A stretch of DNA of 64,000 nucleotides from Syntrophobotulus glycolicus DSM 8271 (GCF_000190635.1 NC_015172.1:1054001-1118000), one strand, 5' to 3'; positions 18,207 to 26,014 are shown, counted from the first letter of the stretch. The notes: generated from the letters alone by a model not told the origin. A program made the numbers and translations.

Positions 18207-18602
18207 ATGAAAAAATATGTTTTCACGGCCAATATTGGGAAGGATGAAGTGACCGGTAAGTATAAGGCTTCTTTCCCGTATTTTCCGGACTGCAGCGTTG
18301 GTGGGGATACCTTCCTGGACACTTATTTTATGGCCTGGACTATGTTGGAACGTTATCTCTACGATCTGGTCAAAGCTGACATGCCAATCCCTGAAGAGTC
18401 GTACATTTCGGATTCACCACGGCAGGCTGCGGTTCCAATGGAAGTCGATATGCTGGAAATCCGGCGCAAATACGACAAAGATCTCATCAATAAAAGCATA
18501 CGGATTCCAAGGCGGTTGGATGATATGGCGAAAGCCGAAAAAATTAACTTCTCGCAAACTCTGCGGGAAGCACTGGAAGAGAAGCTGGAAATTAACGATT
18601 GA
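18207..18602 (+). CDS. HicB-like antitoxin or regulator, orphan
   Basis: 131 residues from ATG 18207, which follows GGGGAGG. The N-terminal domain has the HicB partially degraded RNase H-like fold signature (YKASFPYFPDCSVGGDTFLD, then AWTMLERYLYDL). The C-terminal part NKSIRIPRRLDDMAKAEKIN plus FSQTLREALEEKL is a ribbon-helix-helix DNA-binding domain. No HicA toxin gene is found on either side. The last 11 bases overlap the convergent pseudouridine synthase gene. It may act as a free-standing repressor. Confidence 0.75.
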   Translation: MKKYVFTANIGKDEVTGKYKASFPYFPDCSVGGDTFLDTYFMAWTMLERYLYDLVKADMPIPEESYISDSPRQAAVPMEVDMLEIRRKYDKDLINKSIRIPRRLDDMAKAEKINFSQTLREALEEKLEIND

Positions 18603-19503
18603 TTGACTGGTTCCCCAGATAGTCAACAGCTGTTTGCATGTCTTGCGCTAAGGGGATATCTAAAATGACTTCTTTGCCGCTGCGGGGGTGGGTGAAACGT
18701 ATCCTGTCGGCGTGCAGGGCTTGTCGTTTTATCAAAGGGGAAGCAAATCCGTACAGGAGGTCACCGCTTACCGGGTGACCGATGTAACTCAGATGAACCC
18801 GTATCTGATGGGTGCGGCCAGTCTCTAACTTTAGTGACAAGAGGGTGTGGTCAGGATACCTGTCAAGCACCTGATAATGGGTTGTCGCTGCTTGGCCGGC
18901 TGGATGGACAATTCGCCGGCGCTTATTCGCATCCGGCCGGGCGATGGGTTGGTCAATATGACCATGATCTCTGGTCAGCGCTCTCTCTACCAAAGCAATA
19001 TACCTTCGGTCAATCTTGTGTTGCTTTAGCTGATTGAAGATTCCCTGGTGGGCAAACTGACTTTTCCCTATGAGAACCAAGCCGGAAGTGTCCTTATCAA
19101 GGCGGTTAATCGGGCGGAAAAGGATGTTCCTTCCCAACCCCTGCCAGTGATAAGTTACCGCATTAGCCAAGGTGCCGGTGCCCCCCAGGCGGGATGGGTG
19201 AATGGACATACCCGCAGGCTTGTTCACTGCCACAAAGTCTTCATCTTCGTAAACGATGTCCAGAGGAATCGACTCCGGAATGATATTGTTCTCCTCGCTG
19301 AGGTCAATATTTATAGTGACAAAATCTCCCGCTTGGAGGCGATAGTTGGTATGGACCAACTGCCCGTTCACCTGTATTTTGTTCTGGTGCTTCAGGCGGA
19401 CAACCAAAGAATGGGACAACAAAAGTTTTGAGGCGAGCAGGTCGCGCAAAAAAGTATTCTCATCTTGTGCACCTGCTGTGTATGTTAGCGGTGTATTATT
19501 CAA
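18592..19503 (-). CDS. RluA/RluD-family rRNA or tRNA pseudouridine synthase
   Basis: 303 residues. An S4-like N-terminal domain (KQNKIQVNGQLVHTNYRLQA region) is followed by the catalytic domain with the family motif RPINRLDKDTSGLVLIGKS near residue 135, where the Asp of RLDKDTSG is the nucleophile. Further conserved stretches are LETGRTHQIRVHLSYIGHP and GDLLYG. It isomerises uridine to pseudouridine in structured RNA. The precise target (23S rRNA or tRNA) cannot be told from sequence. Complete, housekeeping-type gene. Confidence 0.9.
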   Translation of the reverse strand: MNNTPLTYTAGAQDENTFLRDLLASKLLLSHSLVVRLKHQNKIQVNGQLVHTNYRLQAGDFVTINIDLSEENNIIPESIPLDIVYEDEDFVAVNKPAGMSIHPSRLGGTGTLANAVTYHWQGLGRNILFRPINRLDKDTSGLVLIGKSQFAHQGIFNQLKQHKIDRRYIALVERALTRDHGHIDQPIARPDANKRRRIVHPAGQAATTHYQVLDRYPDHTLLSLKLETGRTHQIRVHLSYIGHPVSGDLLYGFASPLIKRQALHADRIRFTHPRSGKEVILDIPLAQDMQTAVDYLGNQSINR

Positions 19504-19570
19504 TTTCCCCTCACAGCTTATGGTTAATTATTTATAACTTACAGTTTCAAACCCTTTTTTGTTATCTCTT

Positions 19571-20629
19571 TCACGCTTTCATTATATCATCCAAATCTAC
19601 TTGATAATACTTGCCTTCAAACATCAAAGTCCGGGTGCGTTTATCATAAACCATAAAGTTTTGCCCCCTATTTTCGGGAAAACCCTTTTGCAAAAGCTCG
19701 ATCCCATAAATATTTGCTTCCTCTTGGGGGACCCATTCCTCTAAAGCCTCTTTGATCCGTTTCACTCCTGCGGTATCCTGCTGGATTAAATTCTCAGACT
19801 TTAAGGAATTGACTAATATTTGAAAATCATCAGGACTTAAAGGACGCTTTTCCTGCACCTCATCTTCGCTATTCACTGTCGCGGCATTTACCACGCCGGC
19901 CTGATCATAATGATGAATATCAGCCGATTCCTCCAAAGCTTCTTCTAATAAATGCTCAAGCTTAGGATTACCATAGTAAGCGATTCTCTCTCCTGCAACA
20001 TGTTCTTCAAACATGCCCTGGGTATAGCTTAATAGTTTTGAATACCATTTACCGTCTGTCTCATAACGAATCCACATGGTTAAAGAGGACGCATCACTTT
20101 TTCGTTCTTCTCTGAGCGTTACTTCCTTTAATTCCATTTCCCGGATTCCTTTCCCGAAATCATCTAAAAAAGGCTCTGTAACAGAAATGGATTTCTCTAT
20201 ACCGCTTGCTGAGGATGAACCGGTAGCAAACATGATGGAATTGCCTTCCCTGCCTAATCCGATGTTAACTTCCGCAGGGGTCGTATCTTCTGCCTTGGTC
20301 ACCAAGCTTACAGCATGGACCCTAAAAATGCCTGCAATGATAAAGGGTGCTATGATCAGCAAAGCAACGGCGATGAAGTAGCTTTTTTTATAAAGTGTAA
20401 CGCTCCTTTTTTCTACTATAAGATTAAAGAATAGATAAGCAAGAATCGCCAAGATTACGGCTCCCATCATAGGTTCATAGATATCCGGAAGGTGGCGGTC
20501 GTTAATTGGCGGCAATATTTTTACCAGATGAGTTCGAATAAGACCCCGGAAGAGAGAAATACCCAAGTAATACCCCAAAAAACCTGCTCCCAATAAGGTG
20601 ATGATTTTATCTCGTAAAACTTTAGTCAT
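19571..20629 (-). CDS. Membrane protein of unknown function in an ECF sigma operon
   Basis: 352 residues. Three hydrophobic segments lie in the first 115 residues (LLGAGFLGYYLGISLF, MMGAVILAILAYLFFNLIV, YFIAVALLIIAPFIIAGIF), followed by a long hydrophilic domain, probably extracytoplasmic. No catalytic motif recognised. It overlaps the anti-sigma gene by eight bases and ends the operon. By position it probably senses or transmits the envelope signal, or is a target of the sigma factor; both are inference. Confidence 0.7.
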   Translation of the reverse strand: MTKVLRDKIITLLGAGFLGYYLGISLFRGLIRTHLVKILPPINDRHLPDIYEPMMGAVILAILAYLFFNLIVEKRSVTLYKKSYFIAVALLIIAPFIIAGIFRVHAVSLVTKAEDTTPAEVNIGLGREGNSIMFATGSSSASGIEKSISVTEPFLDDFGKGIREMELKEVTLREERKSDASSLTMWIRYETDGKWYSKLLSYTQGMFEEHVAGERIAYYGNPKLEHLLEEALEESADIHHYDQAGVVNAATVNSEDEVQEKRPLSPDDFQILVNSLKSENLIQQDTAGVKRIKEALEEWVPQEEANIYGIELLQKGFPENRGQNFMVYDKRTRTLMFEGKYYQVDLDDIMKA

Positions 20630-21590
20630 TTTTTTTCCCTCCTAAGACGCCATTGATATATTCCAGCTTTTCAGGCGGAATCAAATAGGCGCTGCCATTT
20701 TTCACAATCATTTCCCCGCTATCCCTATCCAAGTAAATGGGAATTGTTCCTCCTCCGGAGAAGCTTACCAACATTTCGTAACCATTCTTCGCTTGCGGAT
20801 AAATCTTTGCTGTCACTTTCTCTGCTTCAGAGATGATCGCCACAAGCTTGGTATATTTTTCATCCCTGAAAGCATCTTGATCAATTCTGATCAACCAAGA
20901 GGTGCTGTTTTTTTCAGCGGTATAAACGGTCAGGGCTTTAATCCCCTCAAGGTTGTTAATTTTGCCTAAGGCGTGGTTATAGGTGCCGTAAAGCGTACCG
21001 GTCCAAACCAGGAATATAATGAACCAAGTTACCAGGAACTTCAGAATGTTTTGGCGGCGGAAGACCCTTTTATCACTCAAAAAATAACCAATCATGACAG
21101 CCATAAATGAGGCAATGATCGCCGGGGTTACAGTCGTTGCCAAAAAGTCAAGCAGGGGGTGGTACGGAAAAAAGCCCATCCCTCCTTGATAATAATAATA
21201 CATTCTGTCTCCAGATAGGACGACATTTCCCGAGAAGAAGATACCGAGAACAAATTCCGCCAATTTATAGGGTAACGCCATCATTGCTTTGGTTAAAAGA
21301 AACTCATCCAGGGTATAAAACCTGGAAAACAACCCCAGGATAAAGCCTAACAGGCCGTAGAGGATAATTCGCCTCATGCCTTTTATCCTGGCCTTTATTT
21401 TACGAACCAAAACCTCGTCTTCCACATCTGGGGGCTTTACTTCCAAGCTTAGCTTAGGATCAAGGTATTTATCCAATTCCGCCTGACACTCCGCACAGCT
21501 CTCCAGGTGTTTTTCCATGGTTTCCATCTCCTTTGGGGGGAGTTTTTCTTCTAAATAGTCTTTGATTTTTTCTCTGTAAATACAGGACAT
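20622..21590 (-). CDS. Membrane-anchored zinc-finger anti-sigma factor
   Basis: 322 residues from ATG 21590, which sits one base past the sigma stop codon with GGAGG nine bases upstream. The N-terminus has an anti-sigma zinc motif (MEKHLESCAECQAELDKYL, H-x3-C-x2-C). A first membrane segment follows (IILYGLLGFILGLFS) and others near residues 150-215 (FLVTWFIIFLVWTGTL). The C-terminal 100 residues are extracytoplasmic. Zinc anti-sigmas bind and hold the ECF sigma until released by a signal. Confidence 0.85.
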   Translation of the reverse strand: MSCIYREKIKDYLEEKLPPKEMETMEKHLESCAECQAELDKYLDPKLSLEVKPPDVEDEVLVRKIKARIKGMRRIILYGLLGFILGLFSRFYTLDEFLLTKAMMALPYKLAEFVLGIFFSGNVVLSGDRMYYYYQGGMGFFPYHPLLDFLATTVTPAIIASFMAVMIGYFLSDKRVFRRQNILKFLVTWFIIFLVWTGTLYGTYNHALGKINNLEGIKALTVYTAEKNSTSWLIRIDQDAFRDEKYTKLVAIISEAEKVTAKIYPQAKNGYEMLVSFSGGGTIPIYLDRDSGEMIVKNGSAYLIPPEKLEYINGVLGGKKND

Positions 21591-21591
21591 T

Positions 21592-22101
21592 TCAAAGATC
21601 CTCCAGTTCTTCATAAATTTTCTGAAACTCTCTTCTCCCTCTGAAAATACCCGTTTTAACAGCGTTTAACGTCATTTCCGTAATATCGCTTATTTCTTTG
21701 TAGGATAGATTCTGGATATCCCGAAGGATTACAAGCATCCGGTATTTTTCATTCATTTGATGGAAGGTTTTGGAAATAAGCTCCCTGTTGGCCAGATTAA
21801 CGGCATGTTCTTCCGGACTTATGCCTTTGTCTTGGATTTCTTGAGCACAAATTTCTATAGTATCAATTGGCGCTTCTCTCTTGCGGGCTCGAACATGGTC
21901 AAGATATGTATTCTTTGCTATTTTGTAAATCCAGGTCTTAAAACTGGACCTGTTTTCAAATTTGGCGATATTTAAGTATACCTTTAGGAAAACATCCTGG
22001 CATATTTCCTCAGCAACCGCTCTGTCTCCGGCAAGATAAAAGATATAAGAGAATAGGGGGTTTTTATATTTCTGATATAAAGCAGAAAATTCAGCATCCA
22101 A
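21592..22101 (-). CDS. ECF-type sigma-70 family RNA polymerase sigma factor
   Basis: 169 residues from TTG 22101 (MDAEFSALYQKYKNPLFSYI) with AGGAAAG upstream; an open frame extends to 22179 but would run into the likely -10. Region 2 is clear (AEEICQDVFLKVYLNIAKF, SFKTWIYKIAKNTYLDHVR) and region 4 follows (MLVILRDIQNLSYKEISDI, then TLNAVKTGIFRGRREF). It directs transcription of its own operon and other envelope-stress genes, held by the anti-sigma encoded directly downstream. Confidence 0.88.
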   Translation of the reverse strand: MDAEFSALYQKYKNPLFSYIFYLAGDRAVAEEICQDVFLKVYLNIAKFENRSSFKTWIYKIAKNTYLDHVRARKREAPIDTIEICAQEIQDKGISPEEHAVNLANRELISKTFHQMNEKYRMLVILRDIQNLSYKEISDITEMTLNAVKTGIFRGRREFQKIYEELEDL

Positions 22102-22143
22102 ATAAATCTTTCCTTTCACAGGTACCGGTAAACCTCTTTCCCA

Positions 22144-22176
22144 ATTATAGACTATTTGGCTGATGAAAAAGTTACA
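22144..22176 (-). promoter_or_regulatory. Candidate ECF autopromoter
   Basis: On the minus strand TGTAACTTTTTC (from 22176) is followed by GTCTATAAT (-10 at 22149-22144). The TGtAAC-type -35 and GTC/TATA -10 resemble ECF promoters, but the spacing of 18 to GTC is slightly long. A start point near 22137 would require translation from 22119 or 22101 rather than 22179. Confidence 0.4.
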
Positions 22177-22485
22177 CAAAAAAGAGACTTTTTTAAAGTC
22201 TCAGTCAAAAGGAAATTCGGTTAATCATAGAGAATAATACCATTTTAAGACTCATTTTGATTGGCCTTTGTTGCTAATGGCGGCCTGGGCTGCTGCAATC
22301 AAACTAGACCAATCGTCTTTTTTGCACATTATGGAAATATAAGTTCTCTTTGTTTCACATTTTTCTACTAATGTTCATCATAACATATCTTTATATACTT
22401 TTGTTTTTTTAGTATATTGCCCAAACCACTACCAACTTCCACTTGATTAACTAAGATTAACCATATGGGTAAAAATATTTTGTAA

Positions 22486-22581
22486 AGATATACCACCGTT
22501 TTCCTTAGTCCAGATAAACCGAAACGGGAGAATTTTAGTGGGTCCTTTGGTATGCAGCCCCTATTCTCCATAGATGATTGA
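22486..22581 (+). pseudogene. Scrap of a STAND-type gene, near-copy of part of 10573-14766
   Basis: Bases 22513-22542 match 12301-12330 of the STAND gene at 29 of 30 positions, in the same reading sense (DKPKRENFSG). The surrounding frame TTVFLSPDKPKRENFSGS, then FGMQPLFSIDD, diverges. The flanks are not similar, so this is a leftover of a paralogue or of a small copying event. It lies 9.7 kb from the intact gene. Confidence 0.6.
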
Positions 22582-22607
22582 CAAGCTGTTTCTTCTTATA
22601 GTAATAT
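22578..22607 (+). promoter_or_regulatory. Sigma-A promoter of the Mn riboswitch transcript
   Basis: TTGACA at 22578-22583, spacer of 18, TAATAT at 22602-22607. The predicted start is around 22614, just before the aptamer at 22621. Confidence 0.65.
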
Positions 22608-22620
22608 TATATGCATAGTT

Positions 22621-22710
22621 AAAGGGGAGTAGTTTTAATTACAAGGTCAACATGCACTGGGGAGATCATATCGAACCTGGCTTTGTAACCGAATTCGGTA
22701 ACGAGACTTT
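22621..22710 (+). ncRNA. yybP-ykoY (Mn2+) riboswitch aptamer
   Basis: The 5' strand AAAGGGGAGTAG (22621-22632) and 3' strand ACGAGACTTT (22701-22710) form the family P1. The internal block AACCTGGCTTTGTAACC and the closing CGGTAACGAGAC are the conserved yybP-ykoY core; ACAAGGTCAACATGCACTGG also fits. These riboswitches sense Mn2+ and turn on Mn exporters or related membrane proteins. Here the next gene is a zinc-ribbon protein followed by a kinase, which is unusual for the family. Confidence 0.85.
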
Positions 22711-22754
22711 TAACATAATCCATGATGGGGGTTATGTTAAAGGTCTTTTTATTT
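22705..22754 (+). terminator. Riboswitch expression-platform terminator
   Basis: GACTTTTAACATAA (22705-22718) pairs with TTATGTTAAAGGTC (22732-22745) over 14 bases with one G-U, followed by TTTTTATTT. The left arm includes the last six bases of the aptamer P1, so aptamer folding and termination are mutually exclusive, giving an ON switch with Mn2+. Confidence 0.85.
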
Positions 22755-22802
22755 ACCTTCACATAGCCCATCTATCATGAAATGAAAAAGAGGTGTAAAA
22801 CG

Positions 22803-23162
22803 ATGAGTTTTTTCTCAAGGTCGTCGAAAGGAAAGCATTATAAGAGAGGAAATCAGGGGAGTGACCACTACCAAAAGAAAGGATTTTTTGGGGATTTATT
22901 TAAGATGATTGCTTCGAGAAGCGGGTCTGGTGGTCATTACAATAATCATGGGAATCAATACCCCAATACGCCGGGGCAAAATCAACCCGTTGCAAGTGCA
23001 GTCATTTGCGGTAAATGTAACGCCCAAATTCCGGCAGGTTCAAAATTCTGCTTAGAATGTGGGGAAAAGGTTAGTGAATCATTGTTTTGCACAAACTGCG
23101 GAGAGAAATTACCTGCAAACGCAAAATTCTGTCTGAAGTGCGGCAATAAAGTAAACGGGTAG
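22803..23162 (+). CDS. Double zinc-ribbon protein
   Basis: 119 residues from ATG 22803, with AGAGGTG seven bases upstream. Residues 1-70 are basic and rich in Gly, Ser and His (SSKGKHYKRGNQGSDHYQKK, GSGGHYNNHGNQ), probably disordered. The C-terminus has two zinc ribbons: CGKCNAQIPAGSKFCLECG and CTNCGEKLPANAKFCLKCG (CxxC pairs). No membrane segment. It lies directly under the Mn2+ riboswitch and four bases before the kinase gene, so it is probably the kinase's partner, substrate or scaffold. Similar zinc-ribbon/kinase fusions exist in bacteria; here they are separate. Confidence 0.75.
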   Translation: MSFFSRSSKGKHYKRGNQGSDHYQKKGFFGDLFKMIASRSGSGGHYNNHGNQYPNTPGQNQPVASAVICGKCNAQIPAGSKFCLECGEKVSESLFCTNCGEKLPANAKFCLKCGNKVNG

Positions 23163-23166
23163 AACG

Positions 23167-23889
23167 ATGTGGTTATGGAGAGCAAAAAGATACTCCGGTA
23201 AACAACTCGATCAATACACCATTGAAAGACCCCTTGGTGAAGGCAGATATGCAACGTGTTTTCTTGCCAGGACAGGCAGTGGTAATGTCGTTGTCATCAA
23301 GAAGTTCAAACCAAGCATTTTGAAAAAGAATTCAAAGAAAAATATGTATGAGGCAATAATCCTATCAAAGCTCAAGGATAAAAGAGTCCCTGAGCTTTTA
23401 GGCGTGATCAATCAAAAAGGGTTCTATGGATTTATTTTGGAATTTAAGCATGGACATACCGTAAAAGACCTGCTTTTTAAAGATAAACATAAATTTACGA
23501 ATGAAGAATTTTATCATACAGGGAATCAGCTCATCAGAATTATTAGGTATCTTCATGAAAATGGTGTTGTGCACAGAGATATCAGAACACCTAATGTTTT
23601 GATGGATAACGGAGAGGTATATCTTATAGATTTTGGGCTGGCAAGATGGGCCGATCACAATCAATATCCGTATGATTTGGACTTTTCTTACTTAGGAGAT
23701 TTTCTATTATATTTACTTTATTCTTCCTATGAAAAAAGAGAAAAACATCAAAAATTGCCATGGCATAAAGAATTAGAGCTGACATGTGAACAAAGGTTGT
23801 TGTTGAAAAGGTTATTGGGTATTGAAGCAGGATATAAAAATATCTGCGACATCGAAACAGATTTTATCAACGCTTTTAAACCACAGTAA
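23167..23889 (+). CDS. Small Ser/Thr-type protein kinase
   Basis: 240 residues, all kinase domain. Gly loop LGEGRYATCFLA (about residue 23), catalytic Lys in VVVIKKF, HRD motif as VVHRDIRTPNVLM near 137, and DFG as LIDFGLARW near 155. The usual HRDxKxxN is HRDIRTPN, with Arg in place of Lys. The C-lobe is shortened. No transmembrane or PASTA part, so it differs from PrkC/Stk1. Co-transcribed with the zinc-ribbon gene under the Mn2+ riboswitch; kinases of this type use Mg2+ or Mn2+, which could explain the link. Substrate unknown. Confidence 0.85.
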   Translation: MWLWRAKRYSGKQLDQYTIERPLGEGRYATCFLARTGSGNVVVIKKFKPSILKKNSKKNMYEAIILSKLKDKRVPELLGVINQKGFYGFILEFKHGHTVKDLLFKDKHKFTNEEFYHTGNQLIRIIRYLHENGVVHRDIRTPNVLMDNGEVYLIDFGLARWADHNQYPYDLDFSYLGDFLLYLLYSSYEKREKHQKLPWHKELELTCEQRLLLKRLLGIEAGYKNICDIETDFINAFKPQ

Positions 23890-24192
23890 ATTTTTAATCA
23901 GGGGGAAAATCTTCTGTAATTGTAACCTTTAGGTAAGTGGAGATCAATTGCCTCCTCCTGAAGTCGGGGATATGATGAGCTTTTCTAGTAAATTTGGACA
24001 AGTCGTTAAACAATGCAACACAAAAATTAGAAATGGATTTAAACCGGGAACAGGAAAGAGAGGGTGAACCCTCAGAAAGCAAAATCCTGCTCATGTGAAT
24101 CCCCTTTCTTGTATATCATATTGGCAGAAGCTTTCCGGATGGAAGGAAAACCTGGTTTCGTGAAGAATTCCTTGGGAAAGGATGTGATAGCC
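23890..24192. other. Spacer of about 300 bases
   Basis: No gene I can support. Minus-strand frames near 23894-24094 contain a protein-like tail but show no start or family. No terminator with a T-tract was seen directly after the kinase. Confidence 0.4.
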
Positions 24193-24480
24193 ATGCTTGA
24201 TAAAAACGTATTTGAAAAGTTACAAGAATATAAACCGATCCTTGAAGAACGGTATTCTGTTGGGAAGATCGGTGTATTCGGGTCGTATGCGCGCAATGAG
24301 CAGAAAGAAGACAGTGATATTGATATTATTGTTGAATTTACCCGACCGGTAGGGTTTCAGTTCATCGACCTGAAACTGTATTTAGAGGAAATACTGGAGC
24401 GAAAAGTTGATCTGGTTACCCCTAATGCCCTTAAATCTCAGATTAGGGAGCAGGTACTGAAAGAGGTAACATCCCAATGA
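24193..24480 (+). CDS. MNT-type minimal nucleotidyltransferase antitoxin
   Basis: 95 residues from ATG 24193. The nucleotidyltransferase motif is KIGVFGSYARNEQKEDSDID followed by IIVEF (GSxxR...SDxD), with a further acidic position at KVDLVT. MntA antitoxins AMPylate the HEPN toxin HepT. The ATG lacks a strong ribosome site at normal distance (AAAGGA is 12 bases away), and the frame is open further upstream. The adjoining HEPN gene is reduced to a scrap, so this antitoxin is now alone. Confidence 0.8.
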   Translation: MLDKNVFEKLQEYKPILEERYSVGKIGVFGSYARNEQKEDSDIDIIVEFTRPVGFQFIDLKLYLEEILERKVDLVTPNALKSQIREQVLKEVTSQ

Positions 24481-24538
24481 TCCAGAGATAGTCTGGGAAA
24501 TAATAAAAAGTGATTTGCCCAGAACTAAGCCTTTATTA
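24476..24538 (+). pseudogene. C-terminal scrap of a HEPN (HepT) toxin gene
   Basis: The frame overlapping the MNT stop codon reads NDPEIVWEIIKSDLPRTKP, which matches the conserved C-terminus of HepT proteins (VW.II...LP.L). The HEPN helices and the RX4-6H active site are gone. It probably results from an internal deletion that fused the MNT 3' end directly to the end of the toxin gene. Confidence 0.6.
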
Positions 24539-24610
24539 CTCCTAATGTTAAATCAGTTGAAAGAAACAGGAAATCTATATATGCGGCTTTCTGCCGGGTG
24601 TGCATAATGG

Positions 24611-24660
24611 AAAGGGAAAGGGTACAGAGAATACAAAAGTATACTGTATCCTTTCCCTTT
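24611..24660. repeat. Inverted repeat, 17-base arms
   Basis: AAAGGGAAAGGGTACAG (24611-24627) and CTGTATCCTTTCCCTTT (24644-24660) pair with one G-U mismatch around a 16-base spacer. There is no T-tract, so it is not a plain terminator. It may be the ends of a small non-autonomous element or a folded RNA. Confidence 0.65.
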
Positions 24661-24796
24661 GTCCGAATGTTACAGCAAAGGCGGAACATGGAGCGGCGCC
24701 ACCGAGAAGTTGCGGGGCAAATGGGTGCCGTTGTTTACAGACAGGAGGATATCGCACCGGAAGGCAATGACAAGATGATATGAGTTTAGGAGGATG

Positions 24797-24940
24797 ATGA
24801 ATAAAAGCGGCCATTCTCATAAAAAATATACGCTTGAAAGAGAAAATTCCAAGGAAATTCCAAGAATGATATCCGATAAAAGAGAAAAAGGGAATTTTAT
24901 CAGGACACCTAAAAAATTAACATTGTATGGATGCAAATAA
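24797..24940 (+). CDS. Possible 47-residue basic protein
   Basis: Frame reads MNKSGHSHKKYTLERENSKE and onwards, Lys/Arg-rich, ending TAA at 24938. AGGAGG is present but only three bases before the ATG (and directly before another ATG at 24794), poor spacing. No homology recognised. The rest of 24539-25036 contains the inverted repeat and no other supported gene. Confidence 0.3.
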   Translation: MNKSGHSHKKYTLERENSKEIPRMISDKREKGNFIRTPKKLTLYGCK

Positions 24941-25036
24941 ATGTGCCTCGGTAAGTGTGTCATTGACCTCTTCGCGACGGACATTTATTCCTTATGGAGA
25001 AGGAGGGATTCTTTATGTGCTGATCGGAGAATGTAA

Positions 25037-25732
25037 ATGACGTATCAGGTATATCTTGTTGTGCATGAGATGAATTTAAATCATTTGCTTTCTTTATACC
25101 TGCAAAAGGAAGGCCTGGCCATCACATCTTTTGTTCAGGGGGAGAAAGCGTGCAAATATATCGATAAGAATCCCCATATGTGGATTGTCGACAGCGGCAT
25201 CCCCGATATCGACGGCTATCAGATTTTAAATGAGGTGAAGGAAAAATACCCTGAGACTCCCGTGATCATGATTTCGGAGAGAAGTTCCAATACAGACAGG
25301 GTGATCGCCCTGGAAATCGGCTGTGATGACTACCTGCCCAAGCCGTTCCTGCCGAAGGAGCTGGCCTTAAGGGCCAAGAAAATGCTGGAGCGCACCTATG
25401 GCAGCCCGGATATCCAGGGAAGCCCGCCGGTGCACCGGCTTCTGCCCTATAGGATTGACGAGCTGGCCCGGATTGTCCAGGAGGATACGGCGGTGATCAA
25501 CCTGACGGCAAAGGAATTTGACCTCCTGCTTCTGCTGGCGAAAAACCCCTTTCGGACCTTTTCCAGGGAGCAGATTTTAAAATATGTCTGGAATGAGGAG
25601 CATTTCGGCTCGGACCGTTCGGTAGACGATCTTGTCCGGAGGCTCCGGCGCAAAATGAGCTGTCTGCGAATTGAATCCGTATATGGATACGGGTACAGAT
25701 TGCTGACCAATCCATTGGCCGATATCAGATAA
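25037..25732 (+). CDS. OmpR/PhoB-family response regulator
   Basis: 231 residues. The receiver domain has phospho-acceptor Asp52 (MWIVDSGIPDIDGY), and the conserved Lys in CDDYLPKPF. The acidic pocket usually formed by two residues near position 10 is VVHEMN, so only one acidic residue remains. The C-terminal winged helix is complete (LTAKEFDLLLLLAKN, SVDDLVRRLRRKM, VYGYGYRL). No histidine kinase is adjacent. It lies just upstream of flgD, with its own terminator between, and may regulate the flagellar operon; that is inference. Confidence 0.88.
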   Translation: MTYQVYLVVHEMNLNHLLSLYLQKEGLAITSFVQGEKACKYIDKNPHMWIVDSGIPDIDGYQILNEVKEKYPETPVIMISERSSNTDRVIALEIGCDDYLPKPFLPKELALRAKKMLERTYGSPDIQGSPPVHRLLPYRIDELARIVQEDTAVINLTAKEFDLLLLLAKNPFRTFSREQILKYVWNEEHFGSDRSVDDLVRRLRRKMSCLRIESVYGYGYRLLTNPLADIR

Positions 25733-25810
25733 AAGGCCCGCTGAGGGATCTCTCAGGGGGGACATCTCCGAAGGGTTTGACAGGAAGAGAAAAAAAGATG
25801 AAAGCAAAGT

Positions 25811-25838
25811 GCGGTTCTGCGGGACCGCGTTTTTTTTT
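25811..25838 (+). terminator. Terminator after the response regulator
   Basis: GCGGT (25811-25815) and ACCGC (25824-25828) form a short GC stem followed by nine T. It separates the regulator from flgD. Confidence 0.7.
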
Positions 25839-26014
25839 GTCTTTTTTCAGCTTTTTTGGGGAGAGCGGCCAGGCCTCCTTTTTTCATTATTTATCACGAT
25901 TGACCGCAAATTCCCATATTGAACCATAAAAAACCATAATCTATCCCTCATTATTCTGTTTTTGTTTGTTATCATCCGGTCAAATGAGCAAGCAGGAAAA
26001 AAGAGGTGATCAAG

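Noticed and set aside
23894-24094. 66-codon minus-strand frame after the kinase gene
   Set aside because: No recognisable family, no good start; reported only as spacer.
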